Assembly (NCBI RefSeq): GCF_000737765.1
Contig: NZ_JPRI01000012.1
Span: forward strand, 310,001-374,000
Length of the DNA: 64,000 bases
Direction: 5' to 3'
Origin: Chryseobacterium vrystaatense
GTDB taxonomy: Bacteria; Bacteroidota; Bacteroidia; Flavobacteriales; Weeksellaceae
This document shows positions 35,797 through 45,317 of this stretch, one piece after another (positions within the stretch are counted from its first letter, which is position 1; every line of letters begins with the position of its first letter). The position numbers and the translations under genes are program-made. Under the pieces are notes generated by a model. It ran no database searches, was not told where the DNA came from, and saw nothing but the letters and a program-made list of their open reading frames with translations.

Positions 35797-36994
35797 TTAT
35801 TTTATTCGTATGGCTTTTTTATTGCCATTTACAGTAAAGCTGATAATACCATTTAAATCATTTGAAAATTTATAATCCGCTTTATTTTCTGTAATATAAA
35901 AGTCCAACTCCGTTGTAAAATACATTTTGCTTTGAATGGGAATGTTTAGCCATAGACCGTTTTCTTTTTTCACAATAGCTACCATATCTCCATCAAGTAG
36001 ATAAGTACCAACATAATTTTTTAGAATATCATCAGTCAAAGTAACCGTTTTTTTCACTGCTGGATTATAAAAACAAGCCCATTTATAGACGTTTGCCACA
36101 CTATTGATTATTTCATTTAATATACCTAAATTGTCAGAATTAACCATTACAACCACTCCGTTACCATATTCAAGACTAGCCCTGTACTGACACGCAAAAC
36201 CTTCGTTTGAGCCACTGAGCTGAAAATATTTTTCGTTTCCTTTCTTATTTATAAAAACTCCAAATGCATTTATATTATCTAAGTAAGGTGTTAACCTTAG
36301 CCTTGTCATCTCAGGAGAAAGCACTTTTCCCGATTTTCCCTGATAAGAAAGTTGCGTTTCAATGATATATTTACCCAAGTAGTTGGGTTTGTCCAAAGTC
36401 CTGTCGCTCCTTTTTCCGGATAAATATTGTATTTGCCATCTTTCATCTCCTCACCATAACGGTTGTATCCTGTCGCTAATAGATTTTGTTTGTCCAGTGG
36501 AGGAGGTTGGGTAAAAAAACTGTTATTCATTCCCATGGGCTTCAATACTTGCAGCCACATGTAATCTTCATATTTTTGTTGTGTTATATCAGTGACAATT
36601 AATTGCGAAATTGTTGTGCCTCCACCCGAATATTCCACCTTTTTACCAGATTCATACATAGAACGAACCGCTGGTGAATTAGCGGGGCTTTTGCCATCTA
36701 ATATTTCGCTTAATGTGGGTATACTATCGCCTTGGGGATAGCCCATAAAACCATGAACTGTCCACCCCGCAGTATGACTTAACAGATTTGCCGTGGTGAT
36801 CTTTTTATTGTTAGATAAAGAAGCGTACGGAAATTTCCATGTTTTTAAATAGTTATTTATATCAATATTTAAATCCAATTTTTTATCCTGGACCAGTTTT
36901 AAAACACCCACTCCGTTCAATGATTTGCTTAGGGATGTCCAAATACCATATTTCCGAAAATACCCAATAATACAAGCGTCGTTACCTTTTTCAT
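35797..36994 (-). pseudogene. Serine hydrolase (class C beta-lactamase family), broken
   Basis: Three pieces of one gene. A signal peptide starts at ATG 36994 (MKKVTTLVLLGIFGNMVFG) and runs out of frame after about 20 residues. The catalytic SLSK (SxxK, about 36930) follows at once in another frame, so about 70 residues between signal peptide and active site are deleted. The main body (LLSHTAGWTVHGFMGYP, EYSGGGTTISQ with YxG-type motif) then shifts frame again near 36350-36390 into the C-terminal lipocalin-like part. An intact family member lies at 38786. Confidence 0.75.
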
Positions 36995-37189
36995 TTATAT
37001 GTTTTTATATTAGAAGATTGTTGAAGCGGTTCTCAAATTGCAACCCCGCGTTTCGAGGATAGTAGGTCAATTCCAGAGACTTCTTTTTCAACCGTTTGCT
37101 GTAGCTTTCCTGCAGGTTTATTTTTTCATTATGATAGCCTTTCAGTCCATAATACATTGGATAATTTTCTGTTGGGATATTCCCTTATT

Positions 37190-37460
37190 ATGTGACATAC
37201 CTTCTGCAATCGATTTTTCAGAGTTATCTTTTAATTTTCTCCACCTGTAATTCTATAAATAACAAACAGATTTCATTCGAAAAATAAGTCGCATCAATAG
37301 ATAAACTTTCTTGTTCTGGCTGTAGTGTAGTTTCGGAATCTTTACAAGCATCATATACCCTTTAAGAGTACTGACTGAGTACTCGGATTCTTTTGAAATC
37401 TGATCATAAGTTGGTTTTCCAATAATATGTCGGAACAGTGTCCGCAGATCAGGTAAAATT
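37190..37460 (-). pseudogene. Transposase remnant (tentative)
   Basis: The minus strand reads LRTLFRHIIGKPTYDQIS followed by YSVSTLKGYM, then after a one-base shift TYFSNEICL. This resembles the DNA-binding and first DDE-Asp region of a Bacteroidota insertion-sequence transposase. Frameshifts and stops break it. A further open fragment of unknown origin (KSLELTYYPRNAGLQFENRF) lies at about 37010-37160. No terminal inverted repeats of a complete IS were found. Confidence 0.45.
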
Positions 37461-37487
37461 TAATACTAATCCTTCTTAATCTAAATA

Positions 37488-38702
37488 TTATTCTATGAAT
37501 CTATTCCCTGTTGTGCGCCCGAAGATAACCAACACGTCAAAGGCCTTGATAAATTTACCAAGATAGGGATTGACATTCACTTTTCCTTGGCCTATCGCAT
37601 CACGTAATGGTCTAAGGTCAAAAAGTGCCCATTCATCTCCCTGAATCTGACTATAAAATGGAGCGAACATATCCAATTCTTTATCAGTTGAAACATCATA
37701 AGGAATTATAGCCTGGGTGTTATCTACCGGTGCCATTTGATTAATTGTGCCAATCTTTCCAAAGACGAGAATATGTAAAGACAGTTTGCCACTTGCATCA
37801 GCGAGGTTATCGGCTAAGCTTCCTACCTCAAAAGAACCTTTGAGGTCATCCGTCCTGCCTACATGGTTGGCTCCAAATTTAAATAGCAGCTTTGGAATAT
37901 TGATGGCATCTTTTGTAATATAAGAAGATAGATAATTAAGTAGATTCTTCTTCATCATGTTGGTTCTGGCGACATATGAATTGTTGGTAAAAATCGGTAG
38001 ACTTGACCTCAGGTCACGAAGCATTTTTTTACACTCGTTACTTTCATTTCTAAAGGAAAGCAATAGGGAATCTACGATGGAGGCTTTCAGCTTATAAGCA
38101 CTGAAATCATTATAACGGTCAATATTCTTATAGATCGGGCGATCATGTAGAGCATATTCTTTCGCCTTTTTGAGAGCCAAATCCCTGTTAATTGGTGATT
38201 TTGCCATTCTGCCCAACGTATTAAAAAAAGTGCCTAACGACAAAAAGCTGATTTCATTCAAACCCCATATATCGGTATGGGCTAATGTCATCTGCCTCGC
38301 CAGTTCCATTTCCGTTTGATAACTGTAAAAGGCAAAATCGTAAGGATTCTGCTTAAAGTAGCTACTATAGCCCATGGTGTTTAAGCTTGTCTCTTTTAAT
38401 TTACCCGCGGTATAGGGGTCGATCTCTACCACTAATGCTTCCGGTTTGAACACATCAGCCACGTTCATGGTAAACACGGGTATCTCGGCTTCCCCGTGTT
38501 GTTCGCCTATTAAAACAATCTGCGCTTTGTTAATCTCCGCTCTTAAACTGTCCCATCCTTCTCCGTTAAAACCTTTGGTATCGTAATGGAACACCCTTTT
38601 ATGAATAAGGCTGTCAAATTTTGGATTTTTAACTGTTTGGGCAAGGATAGTGCCGGTACTAATAAGAGATAATAGTACTATCAGGCTTTTACATATCTTC
38701 AT
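37488..38702 (-). CDS. Secreted ChaN/EreA-like (Tiki superfamily) protein
   Basis: A 404-residue protein with a signal peptide (SLIVLLSLISTGTILAQ). The first conserved motif is IVLIGEQHGEAEIPVF, whose GExHG is shared by ChaN-type haem-binding lipoproteins and erythromycin-esterase-like hydrolases, where Glu and His are catalytic or metal-binding. A second His occurs in FGANHVGRTDDL, as in the EreA family. About 150 residues of helices lie between. The molecular role is uncertain, either metal-dependent hydrolase or ligand binding. It lies 83 bp downstream of a serine hydrolase gene on the same strand. Confidence 0.65.
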   Translation of the reverse strand: MKICKSLIVLLSLISTGTILAQTVKNPKFDSLIHKRVFHYDTKGFNGEGWDSLRAEINKAQIVLIGEQHGEAEIPVFTMNVADVFKPEALVVEIDPYTAGKLKETSLNTMGYSSYFKQNPYDFAFYSYQTEMELARQMTLAHTDIWGLNEISFLSLGTFFNTLGRMAKSPINRDLALKKAKEYALHDRPIYKNIDRYNDFSAYKLKASIVDSLLLSFRNESNECKKMLRDLRSSLPIFTNNSYVARTNMMKKNLLNYLSSYITKDAINIPKLLFKFGANHVGRTDDLKGSFEVGSLADNLADASGKLSLHILVFGKIGTINQMAPVDNTQAIIPYDVSTDKELDMFAPFYSQIQGDEWALFDLRPLRDAIGQGKVNVNPYLGKFIKAFDVLVIFGRTTGNRFIE

Positions 38703-38785
38703 TAATTGATGGAATAAGGTTATAAGTTAATTTTATAGGCATCGGTTAATTTACTCATAAAAAATTGACAGGTTATTGGGCGTTT

Positions 38786-39904
38786 TTAATCAAGCAATAT
38801 ACCTACAATTTCCTCCCACAAAGCCCGTAACTGTCTCTCTTTTCTACTATCGATAAGAGTTCCCGCATTTACACACAGGGCAACGCTGGTATTTTTGGAA
38901 GGAAAATAAAAAGCATAGGCTCCGGCTCCGGCACCACTACCCTCGTGTCCGATTGCCTGCAGGCCACCATCGGTTTTATAAAATTGTAGTCCTAAGCCAT
39001 ATATCGGAGTACCCTGATAACTAGCCGCTACCTTCATTTCTTTCAGCGATGCGGATGAAAGTACGGTTTCATCATGGAGCAGTTTGTAATAAAACCTAGC
39101 TATGTCCTGAACGGAAGCAACAATACCGTCATCACCAATGAAGGTAAGTACTGTACCCAACTGCAACTCGCTCACATTGTTAAAAATGCCATCTACTTCC
39201 AGATAGTTAGCCGTCGTCCCTTGAGGAGCTGTAGTGCTTGTCGAGCCTGCTATATAATAGGTGTTGGAAAGTCCAATGGCGTTAATTATTTTGTCCATAA
39301 TATACGTTCGATGCCCGTTTGGAGTAACGCTATCAATAATAAGAGCCAACAAGTGATAATTTATATTACAATAACCAAATGTGGCGCCGGGCGTAAATTT
39401 TGCTGGTTGATCGTATACATAGCTCAATACCTGTTCGCTTGCCATAGGCAGTGGCCCTGCAAAAACATCATTTAAAAACTGATTGTTATCTAAATAATCA
39501 GGAAGACCTGATGTCATATTAAGCAGTTGCCTTACCGTAATAATATTTCCGTTTGGAAGTTTATTACAAATGTTAGGAAGATAAGTGTTTACTTTGGCGT
39601 CAAGATTAATTTTGCCCGCCTCTTTCAGTTTTAGAACAGCAATTGCGGTAAAGGTTTTTGAAATACTCTGCATATAATGAAGTGCAGAAGAGGTCATCGG
39701 CTTTTCATTAATTACTGCGTCTCCTGCAACCAAGGTATAATTCTCGGAAGCTGTCTTTACACTAAGGCTTAAGCCGGGGAAGCTGGACAAAGCTGTATCA
39801 AGTTTTTGCTGTGCCCGCACTTTTTTATCAGATAAGGGGTTTGAATCGTCATTGCTACATGATGTGATAAAAATGACAACAGCTAGTAATAAAAACTTTT
39901 TCAT
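38786..39904 (-). CDS. Serine hydrolase, class C beta-lactamase family lipoprotein
   Basis: A 372-residue lipoprotein (LLLAVVIFITSCSNDDS, lipobox TSC). The active-site motif SISK (SxxK) is in MQSISKTFTAIAVLKL, the second motif YCN is in FGYCNINYHLLALII, and the third HEG is in AIGHEGSGAGAGAY. This trio places it with beta-lactamase/D-Ala-D-Ala carboxypeptidase-type esterases; beta-lactamase activity is not implied. It is intact, unlike the paralogue at 35797-36994. A conserved upstream block (39958-40005) also occurs upstream of the ORF at 42359. Confidence 0.87.
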   Translation of the reverse strand: MKKFLLLAVVIFITSCSNDDSNPLSDKKVRAQQKLDTALSSFPGLSLSVKTASENYTLVAGDAVINEKPMTSSALHYMQSISKTFTAIAVLKLKEAGKINLDAKVNTYLPNICNKLPNGNIITVRQLLNMTSGLPDYLDNNQFLNDVFAGPLPMASEQVLSYVYDQPAKFTPGATFGYCNINYHLLALIIDSVTPNGHRTYIMDKIINAIGLSNTYYIAGSTSTTAPQGTTANYLEVDGIFNNVSELQLGTVLTFIGDDGIVASVQDIARFYYKLLHDETVLSSASLKEMKVAASYQGTPIYGLGLQFYKTDGGLQAIGHEGSGAGAGAYAFYFPSKNTSVALCVNAGTLIDSRKERQLRALWEEIVGILLD

Positions 39905-39957
39905 AAAATGTAATTAGAATTATTTAAAGGCAAACTTCAAATAATTCTAATTAGAAG

Positions 39958-40005
39958 AGGTTTCAAAAGCTTAAAAGTGGAGAAAATGGGACTTATTTGC
40001 TGGTG
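39958..40005. repeat. Left copy of 48-bp inverted repeat
   Basis: Begins AGGTTTCAAAAGCTTAAAAG and ends CTTATTTGCTGGTG. It matches the reverse complement of 42254-42301 at 46 of 48 positions, and weaker similarity extends about 40 bp further toward the serine hydrolase start. The copies face each other across 2.2 kb. Confidence 0.85.
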
Positions 40006-41129
40006 ATATGGATTATTAAGCATCATTTTTTATCATTCTAAAATTTTCAGTTCTTTAAAAATAGATTTTATAATGTCTTTCCTGCAGTTTAAAAAATTTG
40101 ATGAATTCAACTTTCTATCCGGCTAAATCCGGATGGCAAAAAAGCATATATTATTCTTGCCCTCAATGTAACCTAAGCCCCCACCATGCTGTATTGATGC
40201 CAGTTTGCCTGTTCCAGCCTGTTTTTGAACCTATAATGTATCTGTCGGTCCGTTACCATCACTTTTTTACTATCTTTTGATTTTCTTTTGGAAGTCTCTC
40301 TTGATAAAGTTTCCTCATTAATGTTCTTAATTATTTTTTCACCATTTCCATATTTCCTTTATGAGTTTCCAATCAGGCTTCAGCTCTATTCATAAAATTC
40401 TCCTTTTATTTTTGTTCCTGTCATTTCTGTTTGTATCGTGTCAGTAATGTCTTGTATGTACATTAACCAGTTATTTCAATAAATCATTTGAATACCATCC
40501 TTCAAAGAAATAGCTATCAGTCCCGAAATATTGAATTCCTATATGGGACAATGTAAATCCACACATATTCCGCCGAAAATTACCATTAAAAAAGGATGAC
40601 AAGCTTTGTGCTTAAGCAACAGGGCAAGATGGATTACTATTGGAAGCGACTGCTTTCAATATTTTCAAATTTGAGCTAGCAGGAATTTTAATCGAATTTG
40701 ACTCTAGTAAAAACAATGACATTAAAAAGAATTTCTATTTCTAAAGGAATAGTTATCATATAGTTTATGGATAAAATAACAATAACTATTAAAAAATTTA
40801 TGATACAAAGAAGGCGTTTTATCGTTCTCTTGTTCATATTATGACATTCAGAAATTACCCATTTAGTTTCTGCTGCTGCCTGTGCAATATGTTATAATGT
40901 GTTAAATATTATATGAGTTTTATTAAATAAGCTACATTAAACTATAATGAATTAGATTTGCATTTACCGTGTAAAGATAGAAATGGTTACATTTCCGCTT
41001 ATATTATTTCAGCATCATCAAAAACTTTGAAGCAATATAAATTTTAAAAGCTTTTTGTGATTATCTACATATATTTTGCATCAGGAATATGGTAAATTAT
41101 TTAAAATGAAACAACTTTTATATTAAAAA
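40006..41129. other. Gene-poor gap of 1.1 kb
   Basis: No convincing gene. On the minus strand between about 40170 and 40330 there is an open stretch (ETSKRKSKDSKK, DRQIHYRFKNRLEQANWH) with stops on both sides that may be the remains of a coding region of unknown family. The rest is AT-rich with stops in all frames. Consistent with decayed accessory DNA. Confidence 0.5.
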
Positions 41130-42266
41130 TTGATTTATACAACACTTTTAATTATCGCAATTTTTCAGGGAATGCTCTTAGGCTTAGTCATTTTAAAGTC
41201 TTCCCTATTCAATAGTCGATCAAATAGATATTTAGCCTGCTTACTATTTACCCTTTCAATTAAATTACTGACTCAGGTTTTTGAGATTCAACACGTATTT
41301 ACCTCCTATCCTCTGTTGCGTTTTATAGACAATATCGAGTGGATATTTTTAATACCTGCATTCCTATTCCTGTTTATTAAAAACAGGACTAATACTACTG
41401 GAAAAAGCAGACTAAAAAACTACTGGTATTTTATTCCATTTGCCTATTCCGCTGTCCTGAACATTGTAAACGATCTTGATCATGTTGAAGGAGTTTATAC
41501 TATTCCTGAATCAGGCATCACCATAATCAGTATACTTGGTTTGATTCACCTTGCTTTAGCCGTTACATTTATTCCATTTCTACTCTTTTACTCTTATTTT
41601 ACGATAAAACATTTAAAAGATTCAAAGGAAAAAAAATGGATACTTATCTTATTAACAATTGTGTCTTCAGTGCTATTTGTCTGGCTTATTAGCGCTTTGG
41701 CCGGCTTACTTCTTGACTACGACATTTCTTCTACCATGAGTATCTTGGCTTTATGTGCAACATTTATCATTCATTGGACTGCTTATATAGGGATTTACAA
41801 ATATAAACTAGCCAAAAACAAAGAGGCTATTTATAATTTTCTAAATAATGATTCAGCTATTTCGTATCCCAATCTTCAAATTGTACAAAATAATACACCA
41901 CAAGAGCATAGGGAATCTATTACTGCAGATAATCTTTATTTTCAAAAACTGGAACTTCTTTGCAAAGATCAGCACATTTATACCGACAGTACACTAAACA
42001 GAGAAAAAGTTGCTGAGAAACTGGGCATAAGCCCCGGATATGTTTCACAAATTGTAAACACGATAACAGGAGACAACTTTGCCCATTATATCAATCAATA
42101 TCGAGTGGAAGCTGTGAAGGAAATGATATCAGATCCGGAATATGAAAACGATACTTTGTTGACAATAGGATTAGAATCCGGGTTCACCTCAAAAACGACT
42201 TTTTACAATGCCTTTAAAAAAGTGACGGGTCAGACACCCAATGAATACAAAAACACCACCAAATAA
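41130..42266 (+). CDS. AraC-family regulator with N-terminal membrane sensor
   Basis: A 378-residue protein starting at TTG 41130; no ATG is available in frame. Residues about 1-220 are seven hydrophobic helices (LIIAIFQGMLLGLVILKS onward), a membrane sensor module. The C-terminal 110 residues are an AraC double helix-turn-helix: NREKVAEKLGISPGYVSQIV and LLTIGLESGFTSKTTFYNAF, ending KVTGQTPNEYK. This architecture is frequent in Bacteroidota. The stop codon falls inside the right copy of the 48-bp inverted repeat, and both repeat copies precede start codons, so they may be its target promoters. Confidence 0.85.
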   Translation: MIYTTLLIIAIFQGMLLGLVILKSSLFNSRSNRYLACLLFTLSIKLLTQVFEIQHVFTSYPLLRFIDNIEWIFLIPAFLFLFIKNRTNTTGKSRLKNYWYFIPFAYSAVLNIVNDLDHVEGVYTIPESGITIISILGLIHLALAVTFIPFLLFYSYFTIKHLKDSKEKKWILILLTIVSSVLFVWLISALAGLLLDYDISSTMSILALCATFIIHWTAYIGIYKYKLAKNKEAIYNFLNNDSAISYPNLQIVQNNTPQEHRESITADNLYFQKLELLCKDQHIYTDSTLNREKVAEKLGISPGYVSQIVNTITGDNFAHYINQYRVEAVKEMISDPEYENDTLLTIGLESGFTSKTTFYNAFKKVTGQTPNEYKNTTK

Positions 42267-42301
42267 GTCCCATTTTCTCCAGTTTTAAGCTTTTGAAACC
42301 T
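42254..42301. repeat. Right copy of 48-bp inverted repeat
   Basis: Overlaps the last codons and stop of the AraC gene (CACCACCAAATAAG) and continues GTCCCATTTTCTCCAGTTTT to GAAACCT. It is the inverted partner of 39958-40005 with two mismatches. A further 40 bp of weaker similarity leads to ATGAAAAAG at 42359, just as the left copy leads to ATGAAAAAG at 39904. Confidence 0.85.
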
Positions 42302-42358
42302 ATCTTAATTTGAACTGTTTGAGTTTTGCACCTAAAATAATTCAAAATTAACTTTTTT

Positions 42359-42526
42359 ATGAAAAAGAATGAAACTGATGCAAAACCTTATCAAAAGAAC
42401 AAAGAAATTAAATTTACCTTATCTCACCGTTATATGGTGCTGTGTAAGTTAGTTTTAAACTTATCATTTGCTTTGGCCATGGATCAACTGCGCGCCATAT
42501 TCCCGGATCAGACAAATAGAATCTAG
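42359..42526 (+). CDS. Hypothetical 55-residue ORF downstream of the AraC gene
   Basis: ATG-to-TAG frame beginning MKKNETDAKPYQKNKEIKFT, with a hydrophobic middle (YMVLCKLVLNLSFALAMDQL). It looks like the N-terminal end of an exported or membrane protein and may be a truncated gene. Its upstream 90 bp resemble those upstream of the serine hydrolase at 39904, suggesting a shared promoter design. Whether it is expressed is unknown. Confidence 0.4.
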   Translation: MKKNETDAKPYQKNKEIKFTLSHRYMVLCKLVLNLSFALAMDQLRAIFPDQTNRI

Positions 42527-42589
42527 CCTCATAAGTGTGGCTACCTATTCAAACAAAATATACAGAAACTAACTCTGGCAGGATTATCA

Positions 42590-43435
42590 TTACACCATTG
42601 CTTTGGGGCTTTTCATCTTTTTGAATTCCGTCAAACTCATATGATGTCGTTTTTTAAAAAATTTATTCAGGTGGCTTTCATCTGAAAAACCAAATTCAGT
42701 TACAATTTCATTGACCCGCATATCACTGAACAGAACCCGATGTTCAATCAATCTCATCTTATAATTCGATATATATTGCTGGATCGTTTCACCGCACTGC
42801 TTTTTAAAGTAACTGCCTAGATAGGTTTGAGAGAATCCGAATTTCTCAGATATTGCAGAAACTTTCAATAATGCTGGATCATGGATGTTTCCCTGGATAT
42901 AATTAATAATATCAATTGCTCTTTTATCACTATTGGAAGTAATATGCTCTGCTCTCATCTTTGAAATATTTCTTGCCGCAATCACAATCAATGCATTTAC
43001 ATAGTTGAAAGTCAGTTCCTCTTGATAAAGATCTGGATAATTTAGACCGTGGAGCAGTGAATCTACAATTGAATTAACGAGAACGACATCAGGCTTATTC
43101 TGTAAAATACAACCAGACAAAAAGGAAGCACCATAAAGTAGGCATTCCATTGAATTAATACTGTTCCACTTGTAATTTTTCACATAACGTTCACTGAACT
43201 TTACGAGCAAAAGGTCTGTATTTTCAATAATTTCCAAATTGTGCTGGTCATTTGGTGTTAGGAGAATCAGGCTGCCTTTACTGTATGAAGAAATATTATC
43301 ATTTATTTTAAGAAACCCTTTTCCAGCAATCACATATACCATCTGGAAAAAGGAGAATTGGATATCCTTTAAAGGACAGCTTACTGCCTGATGGTATTCT
43401 ACCTTAACCAATTGATCTATATTCTCTCGTTTCAT
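42590..43435 (-). CDS. AraC-family transcriptional regulator
   Basis: A 281-residue regulator starting at ATG 43435 (MKRENIDQLVKVEYHQAVSC); a frame open to 43558 would run into the divergent promoter. The N-terminal half is a cupin ligand-binding domain (YVIAGKGFLKINDNISSYSK, LILLTPNDQHNLEII). The C-terminal domain has two HTHs: VSAISEKFGFSQTYLGSYFK and VNEIVTEFGFSDESHLNKFF. It is divergent from an MFS exporter gene with an 86-bp intergenic region and most likely controls it. Confidence 0.87.
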   Translation of the reverse strand: MKRENIDQLVKVEYHQAVSCPLKDIQFSFFQMVYVIAGKGFLKINDNISSYSKGSLILLTPNDQHNLEIIENTDLLLVKFSERYVKNYKWNSINSMECLLYGASFLSGCILQNKPDVVLVNSIVDSLLHGLNYPDLYQEELTFNYVNALIVIAARNISKMRAEHITSNSDKRAIDIINYIQGNIHDPALLKVSAISEKFGFSQTYLGSYFKKQCGETIQQYISNYKMRLIEHRVLFSDMRVNEIVTEFGFSDESHLNKFFKKRHHMSLTEFKKMKSPKAMV

Positions 43436-43521
43436 GTGGTAAAAATACCTATTTATCATTAAAATGTACTGATTTTTTATAATATTTCTGTTCAAATTTG
43501 CTGTACAAAATTTTAGCATTA

Positions 43522-44709
43522 ATGAAAACATCAATTTACGTATTAGCACTGGGTGCATTTGGTATCATTACCACTGAATTTGGAATAGTGGGTATCTTAC
43601 CAACAATCAGCCGGCAATTTGACGTATCCATTGATACTGCAGGTTGGCTACTTAGTGCCTTTGCGATAACCGTAGCGGTTTCTTCCCCTTTTATAACGTC
43701 ATTTACAACCAAAATAAACCGAAAATTCCTGCTATGTCTGGTCATGAGCATATTTGTTCTTTCCAACTTAATTTCTGCATTCTCCACAAATTTCACAATG
43801 CTTATGATCGCTAGAATATTGCCTGCAATATTGCATCCTTTATTTTGGAATATCGCCATCGCAATTGCATTCAAGGAAAAGGGTGCAAAAGGAGTTTCTA
43901 CAGTAATGTTGGGATTAAGCTTGGCCACGGTGCTCGGCATTCCCCTTACAACCTATGCCGTAGACCTTTTCCATACCTGGCAGGCATCATTTTTCCTTAG
44001 CAGTGCAATAAGTTTGATTGCATTTATGGGTCTATTACTCTTTGTCCCCCCTATTCCTGCAGATCAGGCAATATCTACAAGGAATCAGGTAGAAGTTTTG
44101 AAAAGTCCTCTTTTATGGCTCAATTTGATTTCTACCATAGCCACGCTAGCGGCAATGTTTGCGAGTTATACCTACCTTACTGCTTACCTTGAACAGATTA
44201 CCCATATGAACGGTGCCCAGATCAGTATGATGCTGCTCCTTTTCGGTGGAATGGGAACTCTAGGGAATTGGCTTATGGGATTAGCTTTGCATCGCAATGT
44301 TCTCTTGACTACAAGACTGTTTTTAATCCTCTTAGTGACGGTACAGATTCTGGCCTATTACCTTGGCGGAAATTATATTCCAATGGTCATTATTGTATCC
44401 CTCTGGGGAATGATCCATACTGGAGGATTTTTGGTATCAAATATCCGGACGACACAATCTGTTCCCCATCACACATTAGAATTTGTAAATAGTCTGCTGA
44501 CTTCCTCCTTTAATATCGGAATTTCCTTAGGTGCATTTCTGGGAGGATTAGTAAGTGCTTATTACGGAGTTCATTATATTTTATGGGTAAGTATACTTTT
44601 GTTGACAGTAACCTTTATTCTGAGTTTTGTGACCTTTCGTAAAAATATTATAGACAATGAAAAGACAAAACAATTGGAACCTGTAGTATCTGCATGTGAA
44701 CATAGCTAA
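43522..44709 (+). CDS. MFS transporter (DHA1, AraJ/PbuE-like)
   Basis: A 395-residue inner-membrane exporter with 12 predicted helices. ATG 43522 gives MKTSIYVLALGAFGIITTEF, the typical start of the drug:H+ antiporter DHA1 group, with TTEFGIVGILP in helix 1 and the following region VSIDTAGWLLSAFAITVA. The motif A region is weak (FTTKINRKFLL). Candidate substrates are small drugs, arabinose-type sugars or purines. It is divergently paired with the AraC regulator. Confidence 0.87.
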   Translation: MKTSIYVLALGAFGIITTEFGIVGILPTISRQFDVSIDTAGWLLSAFAITVAVSSPFITSFTTKINRKFLLCLVMSIFVLSNLISAFSTNFTMLMIARILPAILHPLFWNIAIAIAFKEKGAKGVSTVMLGLSLATVLGIPLTTYAVDLFHTWQASFFLSSAISLIAFMGLLLFVPPIPADQAISTRNQVEVLKSPLLWLNLISTIATLAAMFASYTYLTAYLEQITHMNGAQISMMLLLFGGMGTLGNWLMGLALHRNVLLTTRLFLILLVTVQILAYYLGGNYIPMVIIVSLWGMIHTGGFLVSNIRTTQSVPHHTLEFVNSLLTSSFNIGISLGAFLGGLVSAYYGVHYILWVSILLLTVTFILSFVTFRKNIIDNEKTKQLEPVVSACEHS

Positions 44710-44974
44710 GTGTTTTCCAGTTCCTTCACTTTTAACCTTTGCCAGATCCGGGCAATGACAGTGGAATTACAACTATCCCAATAGGGTCTTAGAATTGGAG
44801 CCAATGATTTCCCGGAGGATTTCACAGAAATGAATGCTCGATATTTAATCGCCTATCTGCATCGATGTATTAAGTCTAAAAACAAATCCTAAGTATAATT
44901 CTTTGATATGTTTAAGCTCACAAATAAAACTATAATGTTTGGAAAGCAAAATTTTTGAAATTTATATACATTGG

Positions 44975-45012
44975 AAACCTTAGAATAAATTATTCTAAGG
45001 TTTTCTAATTTT
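44975..45012 (+). terminator. Terminator-like hairpin downstream of the MFS gene
   Basis: Arms AAACCTTAGAATAA (44975-44988) and TTATTCTAAGGTTT (44990-45003) are perfectly complementary over 14 bp, followed by TTTTCTAATTTT. It lies 266 bases after the MFS stop. The gap before it (44710-44974) holds only a short open stretch of unknown origin ending near 44892. Confidence 0.65.
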
Positions 45013-45050
45013 ACTCATGTTTGTCACTATATCGATTTAAAAATTGCAAA

Positions 45051-45296
45051 ACACAGTGGTAAAAAACTCTCAGTGAATATTGAAAACTCTGGAGATTTGC
45101 CATTTCTTTTGATGCTATTATTTTATACATGGACGGAAGCAATACAAAAACTCACTTTTCACCAATAATTTGGGAGAAAAATCAGAAAAAGATAACCATA
45201 AAACTGCAAGCCACAAAAAAAATAAAATCCATAATCCTTGACGGTGGAATCTTTATGGATTACAGTCCCGACGACAATATAAAAATTTTCAAATAG
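45051..45296 (+). pseudogene. Remnant of an M1-type metallopeptidase C-terminus
   Basis: Reading KLSVNIENSGDLPF, then after a one-base shift FDAIILYMDGSNTKTHFSPI, IIWEKNQKKITI, KSIILDGGIFMDYSPDDN and a stop at 45294-45296. The order 'NxGDlPfp / DG / W / LD / D.N' is the C-terminal beta-sandwich pattern of Bacteroidota M1 family peptidases. The zinc-binding part is missing. A decayed fragment inside the accessory region. Confidence 0.55.
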
Positions 45297-45317
45297 ACTA
45301 AAATTCTATTTTTGTAT

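Noticed and set aside
37038..37250. 70-codon ORF on the plus strand
   Set aside because: It is antisense to coding-like remnants on the minus strand, including the transposase relic.
38786..39904. Calling the serine hydrolase a beta-lactamase resistance gene
   Set aside because: The SxxK/YxN/HxG motifs are shared by many esterases and peptidases; nothing specific to antibiotic hydrolysis is visible.
40098..40280. 60-codon ORF on the plus strand
   Set aside because: Compositionally odd, Cys/Pro-rich, antisense to a longer open minus-strand stretch; no start signal.
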